From Pseudomonas kairouanensis (GTDB lineage Bacteria > Pseudomonadota > Gammaproteobacteria > Pseudomonadales > Pseudomonadaceae), in NCBI RefSeq assembly GCF_004682055.1, contig NZ_QUZU01000004.1, forward strand, positions 124,001-188,000: a stretch of 64,000 nucleotides of DNA, read 5' to 3'. Positions 27,183 to 37,068 of the stretch are shown here, one piece after another. The first letter of the stretch is position 1, and each line of letters opens with the position of its first letter. The translations under genes were made by a program, and so were the position numbers. The notes beneath the pieces were generated by a model that worked only from the letters and a program-made list of their open reading frames with translations, ran no database searches and had not been told where the DNA came from.

Positions 27183-27740
27183 TCAGGCTGTCTGTTTTTC
27201 CACCCATTTGCCATAGGCATCAATAAACGCCTGCAAGAACGGCTTGGTCTTCTCCGACACCTTGCCGGACTCATCAAACACACTCCCGGCCCCGCCCAAA
27301 TAGGCTTCCGGCTGCTGCATACACGGCACATCCAGGAACACCAAGGACTGGCGCAAGTGATGGTTGGCACCAAACCCACCAATCGCCCCCGGCGACACGC
27401 TGATGATCGCCCCCGGCTTGCCGCTCCAGGCGCTTTTGCCGTACGGGCGCGAACCCACGTCAATCGCGTTCTTCAAAGGCGCCGGCACAGAACGGTTGTA
27501 CTCAGGCGTCACAAACAGCACCGCGTCGGATGAGCTCACCTGCTGACGGAAAGTACTGTAGGCTGCCGGCGGCGTATCCGCGTCGATGTCTTCGTTGTAG
27601 AGCGGCAAGTCGCCAATTTCGACAATGCTCAACTTGAGGTTGGCTGGGGCCAGTTCGGCCAATGCCAGGGCAACCTTGCGGTTGATCGACTCTTTTCTCA
27701 AGCTGCCAACCAGGACGGCAATCGTGTAGACCTTGCTCAT
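27183..27740 (-). CDS. NAD(P)H-dependent FMN reductase (flavodoxin-like)
   Basis: This 185-residue flavodoxin-fold protein has the FMN phosphate-binding loop GSLRKESINRKVA (residues 12-24) and the family motif TPEYNRSVPAPLKNAIDV (near 78-95), with SPGAIGGFGA binding flavin further on. Members (ChrR/YieF/azoreductase-like) reduce quinones, chromate or free flavin in the cytoplasm. It is monocistronic, convergent with poxB, and has GGAGG-like sequence before the ATG. Confidence 0.88.
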   Translation of the reverse strand: MSKVYTIAVLVGSLRKESINRKVALALAELAPANLKLSIVEIGDLPLYNEDIDADTPPAAYSTFRQQVSSSDAVLFVTPEYNRSVPAPLKNAIDVGSRPYGKSAWSGKPGAIISVSPGAIGGFGANHHLRQSLVFLDVPCMQQPEAYLGGAGSVFDESGKVSEKTKPFLQAFIDAYGKWVEKQTA

Positions 27741-27968
27741 GGAGGTTTTCCCGACGTCTGACTAAAGGAGCTAACAGTTATAGAGTCTTCGTGGCGTGAT
27801 CACCAGAAGGTTTTGAGTATGCGCTGGACGTTTGCAGTACACCCCAGCACGTAGGAACAATCTTAAAACATCAGCGAATAGTATTTTTTCCACGTAGGTA
27901 AACTACCCCGCTCCATGACGGTCTACAGAACCGCAAATCGAGTGATTATCTCCAGAGGTTCTAAACAG

Positions 27969-28205
27969 ATGGCAGCAGTATTAGTCGGACAGTTTCATGC
28001 CAGAGACGCGGAAGGCCGCGTTTATTCGGTGCATGAGTTCCAGGAATCCAACCCGGCGCAAGGCGACCTGGCTGGCTCGGCGCCCACCACCACCTACAAG
28101 CTGGCCATTGGCGACCGTGTAGAAAAACTGGAAGGCGATGAGTTCAAGTTGATTCAGTCGGGCACCATTCTCGTGCGCGAATCGGACACCACCCTCGCGT
28201 CCTGA
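27969..28205 (+). CDS. Conserved hypothetical small protein (78 aa)
   Basis: This 78-residue protein (MAAVLVGQFHARDAEGRVYSV) is soluble and acidic, with alternating beta-type residues (TYKLAIGDRVEKLEGDEFKLI) suggesting a small beta-barrel or sandwich. I do not recognise a named domain. A longer reading from 27915 is possible, but the ATG at 27969 lies better relative to AGAGG at 27952. It is isolated between two minus-strand genes. Confidence 0.65.
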   Translation: MAAVLVGQFHARDAEGRVYSVHEFQESNPAQGDLAGSAPTTTYKLAIGDRVEKLEGDEFKLIQSGTILVRESDTTLAS

Positions 28206-28267
28206 GATCTCGCCCCATCGACCTGCTCAGTCCTGGCCATTGATGGCATCGACTGGGCTGGGCGTGA

Positions 28268-28612
28268 TCAGGGTCGGCGGATTTGCGTCACCTCAATCGT
28301 CGATTCCCCCTCAATTCGCTTGAGCGTCACCATCAACCTGCCCCGCTCGCCGTCAACGGCGTACATCGAACGCGTGTAACCCAGCGTGCTGTAGCCGGGA
28401 TGCGCGACCACCTGCCTGACCATTGCAATCTCCAGCACCGTGCCTATCTGCGCATTGACTTGCTCCTGAGCGCGGATAAATGCTTCCTGCGCCAGGTTTT
28501 CGGCTGGGATGTCGTCATGGGCGTTGATGAGATAAGCGGCCGCGCTGCCCAGGGTCACCAGGACCACCAGTTGCTTGACCGTTACCCCGAAGTCTATCGA
28601 GGGTAGAGGCAT
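28268..28612 (-). CDS. Hypothetical protein with one N-terminal membrane helix
   Basis: This 114-residue protein has a hydrophobic helix at residues 12-28 (VKQLVVLVTLGSAAAYL) followed by a soluble region, possibly periplasmic, with IEGESTIEVTQIRRP at the end. No family was recognised. It diverges from the LysR gene by about 110 bp. It could be an anchored periplasmic protein, or one with an uncleaved signal. Confidence 0.65.
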   Translation of the reverse strand: MPLPSIDFGVTVKQLVVLVTLGSAAAYLINAHDDIPAENLAQEAFIRAQEQVNAQIGTVLEIAMVRQVVAHPGYSTLGYTRSMYAVDGERGRLMVTLKRIEGESTIEVTQIRRP

Positions 28613-28721
28613 ATGAGACCAGACCTGTTTTTGTTGTAGTTGCCGGTAGCCGGCTTTGGTCGTTGATGATCAGCGCTGCCATTCTATTGAATACACAGCG
28701 CGCTGCACATAGACTCCGGCG

Positions 28722-29615
28722 ATGCGTTTACGTCATATCGAAGTGATTCAGGCCATCTTGCAGACCGGACACCCAGGCTTGGCCGCCGAGTGGTTGCAGC
28801 TTTCCGTGGGCGAAGTAGATGCAGCGCTCAAGGAGGCCGAGCAGCAACTGGGCTTCATGTTGTTTGCCAGCGTACGCGGGCGCTTGCAGGCCACCCGGGA
28901 AACCCTGGAGTTGCAAGCCGACATTGCCCGCGTGTATGAAGCGCTGGAACCGGTGCAACGCCTGGCCAGCCGCCTCAAACACCACCACGCGCCTACCCTG
29001 CGCGCACTGTGTACCCCGCCGCTGGCCAATCAACTGCTGCCCCAAAGCATTGCGGTACTGCGTCGTCGTTTCCAGGACACACCGTGCAACCTGTCCAGCC
29101 AGCCGACCCGAGAGATTGTCAAAAGCCTGTTGCTGCACGAAGCCGAGATCGGCCTGAGCCTGCATGACCCGGAGCATCCGCAAGTCCAGAGCACAGTGCT
29201 GGCCCAGGGCAAACTGCAGTTGCTGGCGCCCCACGGTTGGCTCAAGCCCAAGCAGAAGTACATTGCACTGCAGGACCTGGCAGGCCAGTCGATGATTGGC
29301 CTGGAAGGCCAGGACCCGCTCAGCCGCCTGTTGGACGCCAAGCTGCAAGCCTTGCGCCCGTTACCGGTGGTTCAGACCCGCGTGCAGACCTACCAGATGA
29401 TGCGCAGCATGGTGGAAGCCGGTGAAGGCCTGGCGATTGTCGACCCCTTTACCGCGTTCGGCGCCAGGGAGGCCGGGTTGGATTCGTGCCCGGTGTCGCC
29501 GCCGATTTTGGTCAGCCTGTATGCACTGACCCTCAAGGGTGGCGCGACGTCCCCCGCGCAGAATGCGCTGCTGGAGATCGTCACGCAGAAGGCTGAAAGC
29601 CTGTTGGCGGTTTAG
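28722..29615 (+). CDS. LysR-family transcriptional regulator
   Basis: This 297-residue protein has an N-terminal LysR helix-turn-helix (MRLRHIEVIQAILQTGHPGLAAEWLQLS). The HTH differs from the usual TxAA/SxPA pattern, so its DNA contacts may be atypical. A periplasmic-binding-protein-like effector domain follows from about residue 90 (TLRALCTPPLANQLLP to GLAIVDPFTAFGARE). Its stop overlaps the stop of the convergent GNAT gene by four bases. Target genes are unknown; the divergent 114-residue gene is the nearest candidate. Confidence 0.85.
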   Translation: MRLRHIEVIQAILQTGHPGLAAEWLQLSVGEVDAALKEAEQQLGFMLFASVRGRLQATRETLELQADIARVYEALEPVQRLASRLKHHHAPTLRALCTPPLANQLLPQSIAVLRRRFQDTPCNLSSQPTREIVKSLLLHEAEIGLSLHDPEHPQVQSTVLAQGKLQLLAPHGWLKPKQKYIALQDLAGQSMIGLEGQDPLSRLLDAKLQALRPLPVVQTRVQTYQMMRSMVEAGEGLAIVDPFTAFGAREAGLDSCPVSPPILVSLYALTLKGGATSPAQNALLEIVTQKAESLLAV

Positions 29616-30184
29616 ACCTCGGTCTTGAACAACCGATACCAGAAGATCGCCACTTCGCGGGTTTGCGGGTCGATGCCGCGATAACGCAGGTGGTCGATGC
29701 CGCCCATTTCATACCCACAACGCTCGTACAAACGACAGGCGCCCAGGTTATTGTTCTGGGTTTCGAGCATCATGCCCGGCAGGTTTTTCTTGCGACTCCA
29801 GAACTGCGCCACATCCAGCAACGCCTTGGCCACGCCATGACGCCGCGCCGTCAATGCCACCGCCAGCTCATCCACATGGGCAAATCCGTTCCAGTTGGTG
29901 CTGACCACGACATGCCCCACCGGCTGATCATCCAGATAGGCCATGAAGATCGCACTGTCCGGCGCATCGCGAAAACTTGCGAACTCTTCCGGGTCGATCC
30001 CATAACACTTGCGGTACGGCAAGATACGCTCCACGGGCCACTGATCGACCCGCTGACCCATCTGCGGTGCACCATAGGCGCTGACTTCAAAGCTGAAATC
30101 ATTGCCCCACACATAGGCATCAAAGCCTTCGTCGGCGACCCGTACACTGAGCCCTGGATACTTCGGGTTCATTACAGCTTGCAT
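29612..30184 (-). CDS. GNAT-family N-acetyltransferase
   Basis: This 190-residue protein carries a GNAT domain in its C-terminal two thirds: VDELAVALTARRHGVAKALLDVA forms motif A (acetyl-CoA pyrophosphate loop RRHGVA), and NNLGACRLYERCGYE is motif B. The N-terminal 50 residues are extra. The start at 30184 is chosen because AGGGA lies five bases upstream; three other ATGs are in frame nearby. It starts nine bases after the ldcA stop, so the two probably form one transcript. Substrate unknown, but a polyamine or lysine-derived amine is a reasonable guess from linkage. Confidence 0.85.
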   Translation of the reverse strand: MQAVMNPKYPGLSVRVADEGFDAYVWGNDFSFEVSAYGAPQMGQRVDQWPVERILPYRKCYGIDPEEFASFRDAPDSAIFMAYLDDQPVGHVVVSTNWNGFAHVDELAVALTARRHGVAKALLDVAQFWSRKKNLPGMMLETQNNNLGACRLYERCGYEMGGIDHLRYRGIDPQTREVAIFWYRLFKTEV

Positions 30185-30192
30185 AAACATCC

Positions 30193-32448
30193 CTAACTTT
30201 TGATGCAATCGACGGTGTAACAACGACCACTGCCGTCGTCTTCGTGTTGCAGCCCATGAACATCAGCCACAAAACCTGGGAAACTGCTGTCGAACGTGCG
30301 AGCGAACGCCAGGTAATCAATGATCGAGCGCGTCGACTCGGTAAAGCGCTCGCCCGGCATGATCAACGGAATGCCTGGCGGATACGGCACCAGCATCACG
30401 GCTGCGATGCGCCCTGGCAAGGCATCGATGGAGACGGCCTCCACCTCCCCCCTGACCAACTGATCGTAGGCGTCGGCTGGCTTCATGGCAATTTCCGGCA
30501 AGACCGTGTACATGCGCTTGAGGTGTTTGGCCGTGGCATTACTGCGATAACAGCTGTGCAGCTGGTTGCACAGGTCGCGCAAACCCAAGCCTTGATATCG
30601 CACCGCCCCCTGGGCAAACACCGACGGCAAACAACTGGCCAGGCTGACATTCGCATCGTAACTGCGCTTGAACTCCAGCAACTCGGTAAGCAAGGTACTC
30701 CATTTCCCCTTGGTGATGCCCATGGAAAACAAGACGAGGAAGGAATACAACCCGGTCTTTTCCACCACCAGCCCACGCTCCCAGAGGAATTTACTGACGA
30801 CCGCGGCCGGAATTCCGCAATCGCTCAGGGCGCCACCGGCATTGAGGCCAGGCATTACCAGGGTCACTTTGATCGGGTCGAGCAACACATAGTCTTCGGC
30901 CACGTCGCCGAAGCCATGCCAGTCATCTTGCGGGTGCAACAGCCAATCTGCGGTGACGACACGATCGATGCCCGCCACCGACGGCGGCTGCCAGATGGAG
31001 AACCACCAGTCCTCAGCGGCGATGTGCTGCCGCAGATTGGCCAGGGCGCGACGAAAACTCAGGGCTTCGTCGAACATTTCCTGCAGCAGTGAGCGCCCGG
31101 CCGGGCCTTCCATCATGGCCGAGGCCACGTCCAGTGAGGCGATGATGCTGTATTGCGGCGAGGTGGAGATATGCATCATGAACGCTTCGTTGAAACGATC
31201 ACGGTCCAGTTGGCGCGCGCCGCCGTCCTGCACATGGATCATCGACGCCTGGCTGAACGCCGCGAGCAATTTATGGGTGGAATGGGTGGTGAACACCAGT
31301 GGGCTGTCTGGCGTACGCGAGGTGCCCATGCCGTAGCGTCCAGCGAAGAACTCGTGAAACGCCGCGTAGGCATACCAGGCCTCGTCAAAGTGCAACACTT
31401 CGACACTGCTGCCCATTTGCTGCTTGATCAGCTCGGCGTTGTAGCACAGGCCGTCGTAGGTGGAATTGGTGACGACCGCCAGCTTCACTTTCAGCGCACG
31501 GCCTCGGGTCAGGGGGCTGGCGTCGATCTTGGCGCGGATGGACTCGGGGCTGAATTCACTCAAGGGAATAGGGCCGATGATCCCCAGTTCGTTGCGCTCC
31601 GGGCACAGGTACAAAGGGATTGCGCCGGTCATGATGATCGAGTGCAGCACCGACTTGTGGCAGTTGCGGTCAACCAGTACCAGGTCATCACGACCGACCA
31701 TGGAGTGCCACACGATCTTGTTGGCGGTGGAGGTGCCGTTGATCACAAAGAAGGTGTGGTCGGCACCAAAGTTACGCGCGGCGCGGGCTTCGGCTTCAGC
31801 CAAGGGGCCAGTGTGGTCGAGCAGTGAACCCAGCTCAGGCACCGATACCGACAAGTCCGAACGCAGGGTGTTTTCGCCGAAGAACTGGTGAAACGCCTGC
31901 CCTACCGGGCTCTTGCGATAGGCCACGCCACCGCCATGGCCAGGGGTGTGCCATGAATAGTTGGAGTCGGCGGTGTGTTGCACCAAGGCCTTGAAGAAGG
32001 GTGGCAGCAGGCCATCCAAGTAGGTTCGCGCCGCGCGGGCGACTTGCCGGGCGAGAAAGGGCACGGTGTCTTCGAACAGATAAAGAATGCCGCGCAGTTG
32101 GTTGAGTTCGCTCATGGCATCGGCCGGCGCGTTCTCCAGTGTGACTTGCTCGCCCAGGGCAAAGATCGGCAGGTTGGGCGCCCGCAGCCGCGCCAGCCGG
32201 ATCAGTTCGACCATGTTTTGCAGCAGATGGGTATTTTCGCCTGCGCCTTCAGCGGCAATCAGCATGCACGCCAAGCCGTGATGGGTGGAGGCCACCAGCC
32301 GACCTTCGGCATAGTCCACAGCGGAAACGATACTGAACCCCTCTTGTTCCAGCTCCCGGGCGATGCCTCGGACCCGGTCGCCCGCAACGGTGTGGGCCTT
32401 GATGTCGCGGTGCACGATAAGGACAGGGAACTTCAGGTCTTTGTACAT
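30193..32448 (-). CDS. ldcA: Lysine decarboxylase (Orn/Lys/Arg decarboxylase family I)
   Basis: This 751-residue PLP enzyme has the same length and genomic position (beside dnaQ and rnhA) as P. aeruginosa LdcA (PA1818), which makes cadaverine from lysine. Domains in order: N-terminal receiver-like wing (1-130), PLP-dependent core with SWHTPGHGGG (near 165) and the Schiff-base lysine in FTTHSTHKLLAAFSQ (near 390), then a C-terminal domain. Family members include arginine decarboxylases, so substrate assignment rests on synteny. No ldcB antiporter gene is adjacent. A REP doublet lies upstream. Confidence 0.88.
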   Translation of the reverse strand: MYKDLKFPVLIVHRDIKAHTVAGDRVRGIARELEQEGFSIVSAVDYAEGRLVASTHHGLACMLIAAEGAGENTHLLQNMVELIRLARLRAPNLPIFALGEQVTLENAPADAMSELNQLRGILYLFEDTVPFLARQVARAARTYLDGLLPPFFKALVQHTADSNYSWHTPGHGGGVAYRKSPVGQAFHQFFGENTLRSDLSVSVPELGSLLDHTGPLAEAEARAARNFGADHTFFVINGTSTANKIVWHSMVGRDDLVLVDRNCHKSVLHSIIMTGAIPLYLCPERNELGIIGPIPLSEFSPESIRAKIDASPLTRGRALKVKLAVVTNSTYDGLCYNAELIKQQMGSSVEVLHFDEAWYAYAAFHEFFAGRYGMGTSRTPDSPLVFTTHSTHKLLAAFSQASMIHVQDGGARQLDRDRFNEAFMMHISTSPQYSIIASLDVASAMMEGPAGRSLLQEMFDEALSFRRALANLRQHIAAEDWWFSIWQPPSVAGIDRVVTADWLLHPQDDWHGFGDVAEDYVLLDPIKVTLVMPGLNAGGALSDCGIPAAVVSKFLWERGLVVEKTGLYSFLVLFSMGITKGKWSTLLTELLEFKRSYDANVSLASCLPSVFAQGAVRYQGLGLRDLCNQLHSCYRSNATAKHLKRMYTVLPEIAMKPADAYDQLVRGEVEAVSIDALPGRIAAVMLVPYPPGIPLIMPGERFTESTRSIIDYLAFARTFDSSFPGFVADVHGLQHEDDGSGRCYTVDCIKS

Positions 32449-32540
32449 GGGGGCGTTCAGTCCTCGGGGCTATGCACTCAAGGGTAGAAGCTGGGAGCGG
32501 ATGTGGCGAATGAAGATGTAACAGGCCAGGAGGATCAAAA

Positions 32541-32632
32541 ATGTGGGAGCGGGCTTGCCCCCGATGAGGGTGTGTCAGTTGACAGATTTGTACCTGACAC
32601 ACTGCTATCGGGGGCAAGCCCCCTCCTACCTG
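32541..32632. repeat. REP doublet (REPIN-like) C
   Basis: The arms ATGTGGGAGCGGGCTTGCCC and GGGCAAGCCCCCTCCTAC are imperfectly complementary, with TGTCAG/CTGACA near the tip. It lies between dnaQ (downstream side) and the ldcA start, so it could sit in the ldcA leader or promoter region. Confidence 0.85.
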
Positions 32633-32652
32633 TAGATTTCATTCAACCAGAG

Positions 32653-33399
32653 TTATTGCTGGGTCAGTTGAGTCCACAACGCCGGCGCACCCGCCGACTT
32701 GGCAATGGCTTCCAACCGCGCCGCGTGCTCGGCCATATCCTGCTCGCTGGCGCGGATGATGACGCTCGGCTTGCGATCCGCCGGCAGACGGCGAATTTCC
32801 GAAGGGCGGTTGCCCGAGCCTTCTGCCGAGCCGCTGCCATCGGAGGCGTTACCGGCCAACGACAGGCTGGTCTGGCCGCCGGTCATGGTCAGGTAAACGT
32901 CAGCCAGAATCTCGGAGTCGAGCAAGGCGCCGTGGAGTTCACGGCCGGAGTTGTCGACACCATATCGCTTGCACAAGGCATCGAGGCTGTTGCGCTGGCC
33001 GGGGTGACGTTCACGGGCCATCATCAAGGTGTCGAGGATCGAGCAGTGCTGGGAAATGTCCGCGCGCTCGGTCTGCCCCATCAAGGCGAATTCGTTGTTG
33101 ATAAAGCCAACGTCGAACGCTGCGTTGTGAATGATCAACTGGGCGCCGTTGATGAACTCAAAAAACTCATCGGCCACTTCGGCAAAGCGCGGTTTGCCCT
33201 TGAGGAATTCGTCGGTGATGCCGTGGACGCCAATCGCGCCTTCATCACTGTCACGGTCCGGTTGCAGGTAAACGTGGAAGTGGCGCCCGGTGAGGCGCCG
33301 CCCCATCAGTTCCACACAGCCGATTTCAATGATCCGGTGGCCATCGGTCACCGGCATGCCGGTGGTTTCGGTATCGAGTACAACAGATCGAATGGCCAT
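32653..33399 (-). CDS. dnaQ: DNA polymerase III epsilon subunit (3'-5' exonuclease)
   Basis: This 248-residue DEDDh exonuclease proofreads for replicative polymerase III. Exo I is VLDTETTG (D8, E10), Exo II IIHNAAFDVGFINNE (near 100) and Exo III HNSLDALCKRYGV-type with the general-base His near 160. The C-terminal tail (about 185-248) is the flexible segment that binds the alpha subunit. It lies downstream of rnhA on the same strand with a 64-bp gap, the usual pairing in gamma-proteobacteria. Confidence 0.95.
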   Translation of the reverse strand: MAIRSVVLDTETTGMPVTDGHRIIEIGCVELMGRRLTGRHFHVYLQPDRDSDEGAIGVHGITDEFLKGKPRFAEVADEFFEFINGAQLIIHNAAFDVGFINNEFALMGQTERADISQHCSILDTLMMARERHPGQRNSLDALCKRYGVDNSGRELHGALLDSEILADVYLTMTGGQTSLSLAGNASDGSGSAEGSGNRPSEIRRLPADRKPSVIIRASEQDMAEHAARLEAIAKSAGAPALWTQLTQQ

Positions 33400-33463
33400 C
33401 AGGGTTCAGCTCTCAACGGTATGGTGTGTTTCAAGAGGCGCGATGTTAACACGTGAGCCGGTA

Positions 33464-33916
33464 TCAGCTCTGCTTGTAGCCTCGCACTTCATCCACACCC
33501 CGGTTGGCCAGTTGGTCGGCGCGCTCGTTGCCTGGATGCCCGATGTGGCCGCGCACCCATTTCCAGGTGATGTCATGGCGATTGCATTGCTCGTCAAGCA
33601 GCTGCCACAGGTCGGCATTTTTTACCGGTTCCTTGGCGGCGGTCTTCCAGCCGCGCTTCTTCCAGTTGACCATCCACTCGTTGATGCCCTTCATCACGTA
33701 TTGCGAGTCGGTCACCAGCAGCACGTCGCAGCGACGCTTGAGTTCTTCGAGCCCACGGATGGCGCCCATCAGCTCCATGCGGTTGTTGGTGGTGTTGGGT
33801 TCGCCGCCCCACAGCTCCTTCTCGACGCCCTTGCACACCAGCAAGGCGCCCCAACCGCCAGGGCCTGGGTTGCCCTTGCAGGCGCCATCGGTGAAGAGTT
33901 CTACGGTATCGGTCAT
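33464..33916 (-). CDS. rnhA: Ribonuclease HI
   Basis: This 150-residue enzyme cleaves RNA in RNA:DNA hybrids. The catalytic acids lie in [17 protein letters not shown] (D10), [12 protein letters not shown] (E48), [13 protein letters not shown] (D70) and GNERADQLA (D near 134). Length and motifs are canonical. It is read with dnaQ downstream and the methyltransferase gene 32 bp upstream, all on the minus strand. Confidence 0.97.
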   Translation of the reverse strand: MTDTVELFTDGACKGNPGPGGWGALLVCKGVEKELWGGEPNTTNNRMELMGAIRGLEELKRRCDVLLVTDSQYVMKGINEWMVNWKKRGWKTAAKEPVKNADLWQLLDEQCNRHDITWKWVRGHIGHPGNERADQLANRGVDEVRGYKQS

Positions 33917-33948
33917 CGGTTGCTCAATCTGAAATCTAAAAGGAGGCT

Positions 33949-34707
33949 TTACGGTTCACGCTGCTCGCGGTTGACCTTGGCCATGGGCATCGGCACCAGC
34001 TTGCCCATGGGCTCGCGCCGCACCTGCTGCACGGGGCGCAGCCCGACCACGATCTTGCGCGCCACCAATAAATAGAAGCCACCCCCCGACAGTTGCCAGG
34101 CGCCTGCACGACGTTCCCAGCCCGCCAGACGGGCTTGCCACTTGGTGGAGGCAAGCGGCGGACGATAGCACCCGAAGCGGCGTTTCTCCAGCGCGAAGCC
34201 CAGCAGGTTCAACCAGTCACCCACCCGTGAAGGCGCAATACAACGCGCCTGGCGCAGCGCGTCGTGGGCGAACACGTGGCGCAGGCCCCAGCTGCTCCAG
34301 GGGTTGATGCCGATAATCAGCAAATGGCCACCAGGGCGCACGCTGCTCGCCGCTTCCCGCAACAGGCCGTGGGGCGACAGGCAGAAATCCAGGCCATGCT
34401 GCAACACCACCACATCGGCGGCGTGCTCGCTCAACGGCCAGGCCTGTTCTTCACAGACAATTTCCACACCCGGCAACGGCGCCCCCAGGCGCACGTTGCG
34501 TTGCACCTGCGGCGCAGCCGGTGGCGTTTGGGCCGACGGCCCGTAATGCACCAGGTAGCCACCAAAGAACCGCCCAAGCTCGTCTTCGAGCATGCGCCGC
34601 TCTTCGTCCAGCAAAAATTGCCCGACCGGCCCGGACAGCCATTCACGGGCCGAGCTGATCAGGGCCAGCCACTCAGGATCGGCCTGGGCGAACGCTTTAT
34701 CAGTCAT
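33949..34707 (-). CDS. SAM-dependent class I methyltransferase
   Basis: This 252-residue protein is a Rossmann methyltransferase of the methyltransf_11 type. [35 protein letters not shown] (near 105-140) covers motifs II-III. The glycine loop of motif I is weak. It matches the gene (PA1814 position) between gloB and rnhA in other pseudomonads. The start ATG at 34707 has GGAG seven bases upstream; a TTG four codons earlier is less likely. It diverges from gloB across 65 bp. Substrate unknown. Confidence 0.85.
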   Translation of the reverse strand: MTDKAFAQADPEWLALISSAREWLSGPVGQFLLDEERRMLEDELGRFFGGYLVHYGPSAQTPPAAPQVQRNVRLGAPLPGVEIVCEEQAWPLSEHAADVVVLQHGLDFCLSPHGLLREAASSVRPGGHLLIIGINPWSSWGLRHVFAHDALRQARCIAPSRVGDWLNLLGFALEKRRFGCYRPPLASTKWQARLAGWERRAGAWQLSGGGFYLLVARKIVVGLRPVQQVRREPMGKLVPMPMAKVNREQREP

Positions 34708-34772
34708 TGCATTCTCCAACTCGCCTAGACGTTCTAAGATGCACCAATGTGTTCAGCTTGGCGAATCGAAGA

Positions 34773-35540
34773 ATGATACAGATCAGTGCCCTGCCCGCCT
34801 TCACCGATAACTACATCTGGTTGTTACAGGACCCGTCGACCCACCGCTGCGCCGTGATCGACCCTGGCGACGCCGCCCCCGTGCTGGCCTGGCTCAAACA
34901 GAACCCCCAGTGGACCCTCAGCGACATCCTGATCACCCACCATCACCATGATCATGTCGGCGGTGTGGAGCAACTCAAAGGTGTCACGGATGCCAAGGTC
35001 TACGGCCCGGCCAACGAAAACATCCCGGCACGGGACGTAGCGTTGAACGATAACGACCGCATCACAGTGCTCGGTTGGGACTTCGACATTTATACCGTAC
35101 CCGGCCATACCCTGGGCCATATCGCCTTTTATCACCAGGGCGTGCTGTTCTGTGGCGACACCCTCTTCGCCGCCGGTTGCGGGCGCCTGTTCGAAGGCAC
35201 CCCGCAGCAGATGCACACCTCGCTTGAGCGCCTGGCAGCCCTGCCCGCCGACACCCTGGTGTACTGCACCCACGAATACACACAAAGTAACCTCAAGTTC
35301 GCCCAGGCGGTGGAACCGGACAACACCGATATCGCCGAACGGGTGGAAAGTGTCCGCCAACTGCGGGCCCGCGGCGAGATCACGCTGCCTTCCAACCTGG
35401 CCCTGGAAAAACGCACCAACCCATTTTTGCGCACCACTGAAACATCCGTTAAACAAAAAGCGGACGAACGGAATGGCCGGGACAACCGCTCTGGGGCCGA
35501 GGTGTTTGCTAGCTTGAGGGCTTGGAAGGATAAGTTCTAA
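34773..35540 (+). CDS. gloB: Hydroxyacylglutathione hydrolase (glyoxalase II)
   Basis: This 255-residue metallo-beta-lactamase-fold enzyme hydrolyses S-lactoylglutathione to lactate and glutathione, finishing methylglyoxal detoxification. Metal ligands are [10 protein letters not shown] (residues 53-58 region), the His in VPGHTLGH and the Asp in [13 protein letters not shown]; substrate residues lie in [14 protein letters not shown] and the C-terminal KRTNPFLR. Start ATG at 34773 gives the typical [16 protein letters not shown] opening. Confidence 0.96.
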   Translation: MIQISALPAFTDNYIWLLQDPSTHRCAVIDPGDAAPVLAWLKQNPQWTLSDILITHHHHDHVGGVEQLKGVTDAKVYGPANENIPARDVALNDNDRITVLGWDFDIYTVPGHTLGHIAFYHQGVLFCGDTLFAAGCGRLFEGTPQQMHTSLERLAALPADTLVYCTHEYTQSNLKFAQAVEPDNTDIAERVESVRQLRARGEITLPSNLALEKRTNPFLRTTETSVKQKADERNGRDNRSGAEVFASLRAWKDKF

Positions 35541-35638
35541 GCACACGCATTCTGATACGGATTTTCTGAATGGTTGACCGGAACCAAAGTGCTTTCTAGA
35601 ATCGCCCGACATTTTTGCCCGGAACTTACTTCCAGCCA

Positions 35639-37045
35639 ATGTCGTCATCTATTCGTAAATCCAACCATTCAGACGCATTGACCCGCCTGGCTCAAGCCGT
35701 GGCGGTGGCTGTGTCCGCAACTCTGGCGGGCTGCCAATCGACAAATTTCGCTGCACAATCCACCGTGCAACCCAAACCCAATCTTGTTACCAAGATCAAG
35801 CAAAAACCTATCTGGCTCTCAGAGAAGCCTACCCCCGAAGTGCCCCAGGATGTTTGGGAACGCATGCGTCGGGGCTTTCAATTGCAGGATGGCGTGGGCG
35901 TCAACCCACGTATCGAACAACAGCGCCTGTGGTTCGCCAGTAACCCATCCTTCCTGGAGAACGCCGGAGAACGCGGCAGCCTCTATATTCATTACATCGT
36001 CGAGCGCCTTGAAGAACGCAACATGCCCCTGGAGCTGGCGCTGCTGCCAGTGATTGAAAGTGCCTACAACCCCATGGCCTATTCCCGTAGCGATGCGGTC
36101 GGCCTGTGGCAGTTCATCCCCTCCACCGGGCGTTACTTCAACCTGCGCCAGACCCGCGCCTACGACGGCCGCCGCGATATCACCGCTTCCACTACTGCCG
36201 CCCTGGACTATCTGACCCGTCTGCACGATATGTTCAACGGCGACTGGCTGCTGGCGCTCGCTGCCTATAACGCCGGTGAAGGCACCGTCAGCCGGGCCAT
36301 CGAGCGCAACGAAAAACTCGGTTTGCCCACCGACTACTGGAACCTGCCGCTGCCCCAGGAAACCAAGGACTATGTGCCCAAGTTCCTGGCGCTGTCCCAG
36401 GTGGTGTTGGCCCCGGAGGCCTACGGTGTCAACCTGAACCCGATTGCCAACACGCCGTACTTCGAAGTGGTTGAAGTCAAGCAAAGCATGGACCTGTCAC
36501 GGGTTGCCGCGCTGGCTGAGATCGACGAAGACGAACTGTTCCAGCTCAACCCGGCCCTGAAACAACGCACCACCCTGGACGGGCCCCAGCATCTGCTGGT
36601 GCCTAGTTCCAAGGCACAATTGCTCACCAGCACCCTCTCGACCATGAAGCCGGAAGAGTTGTTGGCCATGCGCCCGAAAAAGCAGGTGTTCGACGAAGTC
36701 GAGACTGCTCGCGTTGCCGGGCGTTCCCGCAGCTACAAGGTACGCAGCGGCGACAACCTCACGCTGATCGCCAAGGCTAACAAGGTCGACGTGCACGACC
36801 TGCAGCGTTGGAACAAACTCAACGGCCAGTCACTCAAGGTCGGCCAGACCCTGGTGATGCAAGACACCCGCCGCGCGGTGGCCAGCAGCAAAAAGCCAAC
36901 GCAATACAAGGTCAAGAAAGGCGATTCGCTGTACATCGTCGCCAAGCGTTTCAACGTTGAGATGCAACATCTCAAGCGTTGGAACCCACGCACTGGCCAG
37001 GCGTTGAAGCCGGGGCAGATGCTGGTGGTTTCCGGGCCGCGCTAA
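35639..37045 (+). CDS. mltD: Membrane-bound lytic murein transglycosylase D (lipoprotein)
   Basis: This 468-residue lipoprotein cleaves peptidoglycan glycan strands in the periplasm. A lipobox LAGC ends at Cys near residue 32. The SLT family 1D domain has catalytic Glu in LLPVIESAYNP and the GLWQFIPSTGRYF motif (near 155), with ALAAYNAGEGTV further on. Two C-terminal LysM repeats start at SYKVRSGDNL (near 365) and QYKVKKGDSL (near 422). The ATG at 35639 is preferred to an upstream TTG because it puts the lipobox at normal distance. Order gloB-mltD matches PA1813-PA1812. Confidence 0.95.
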   Translation: MSSSIRKSNHSDALTRLAQAVAVAVSATLAGCQSTNFAAQSTVQPKPNLVTKIKQKPIWLSEKPTPEVPQDVWERMRRGFQLQDGVGVNPRIEQQRLWFASNPSFLENAGERGSLYIHYIVERLEERNMPLELALLPVIESAYNPMAYSRSDAVGLWQFIPSTGRYFNLRQTRAYDGRRDITASTTAALDYLTRLHDMFNGDWLLALAAYNAGEGTVSRAIERNEKLGLPTDYWNLPLPQETKDYVPKFLALSQVVLAPEAYGVNLNPIANTPYFEVVEVKQSMDLSRVAALAEIDEDELFQLNPALKQRTTLDGPQHLLVPSSKAQLLTSTLSTMKPEELLAMRPKKQVFDEVETARVAGRSRSYKVRSGDNLTLIAKANKVDVHDLQRWNKLNGQSLKVGQTLVMQDTRRAVASSKKPTQYKVKKGDSLYIVAKRFNVEMQHLKRWNPRTGQALKPGQMLVVSGPR

Positions 37046-37068
37046 GACCTGAAGCACAATGAGGAGCG

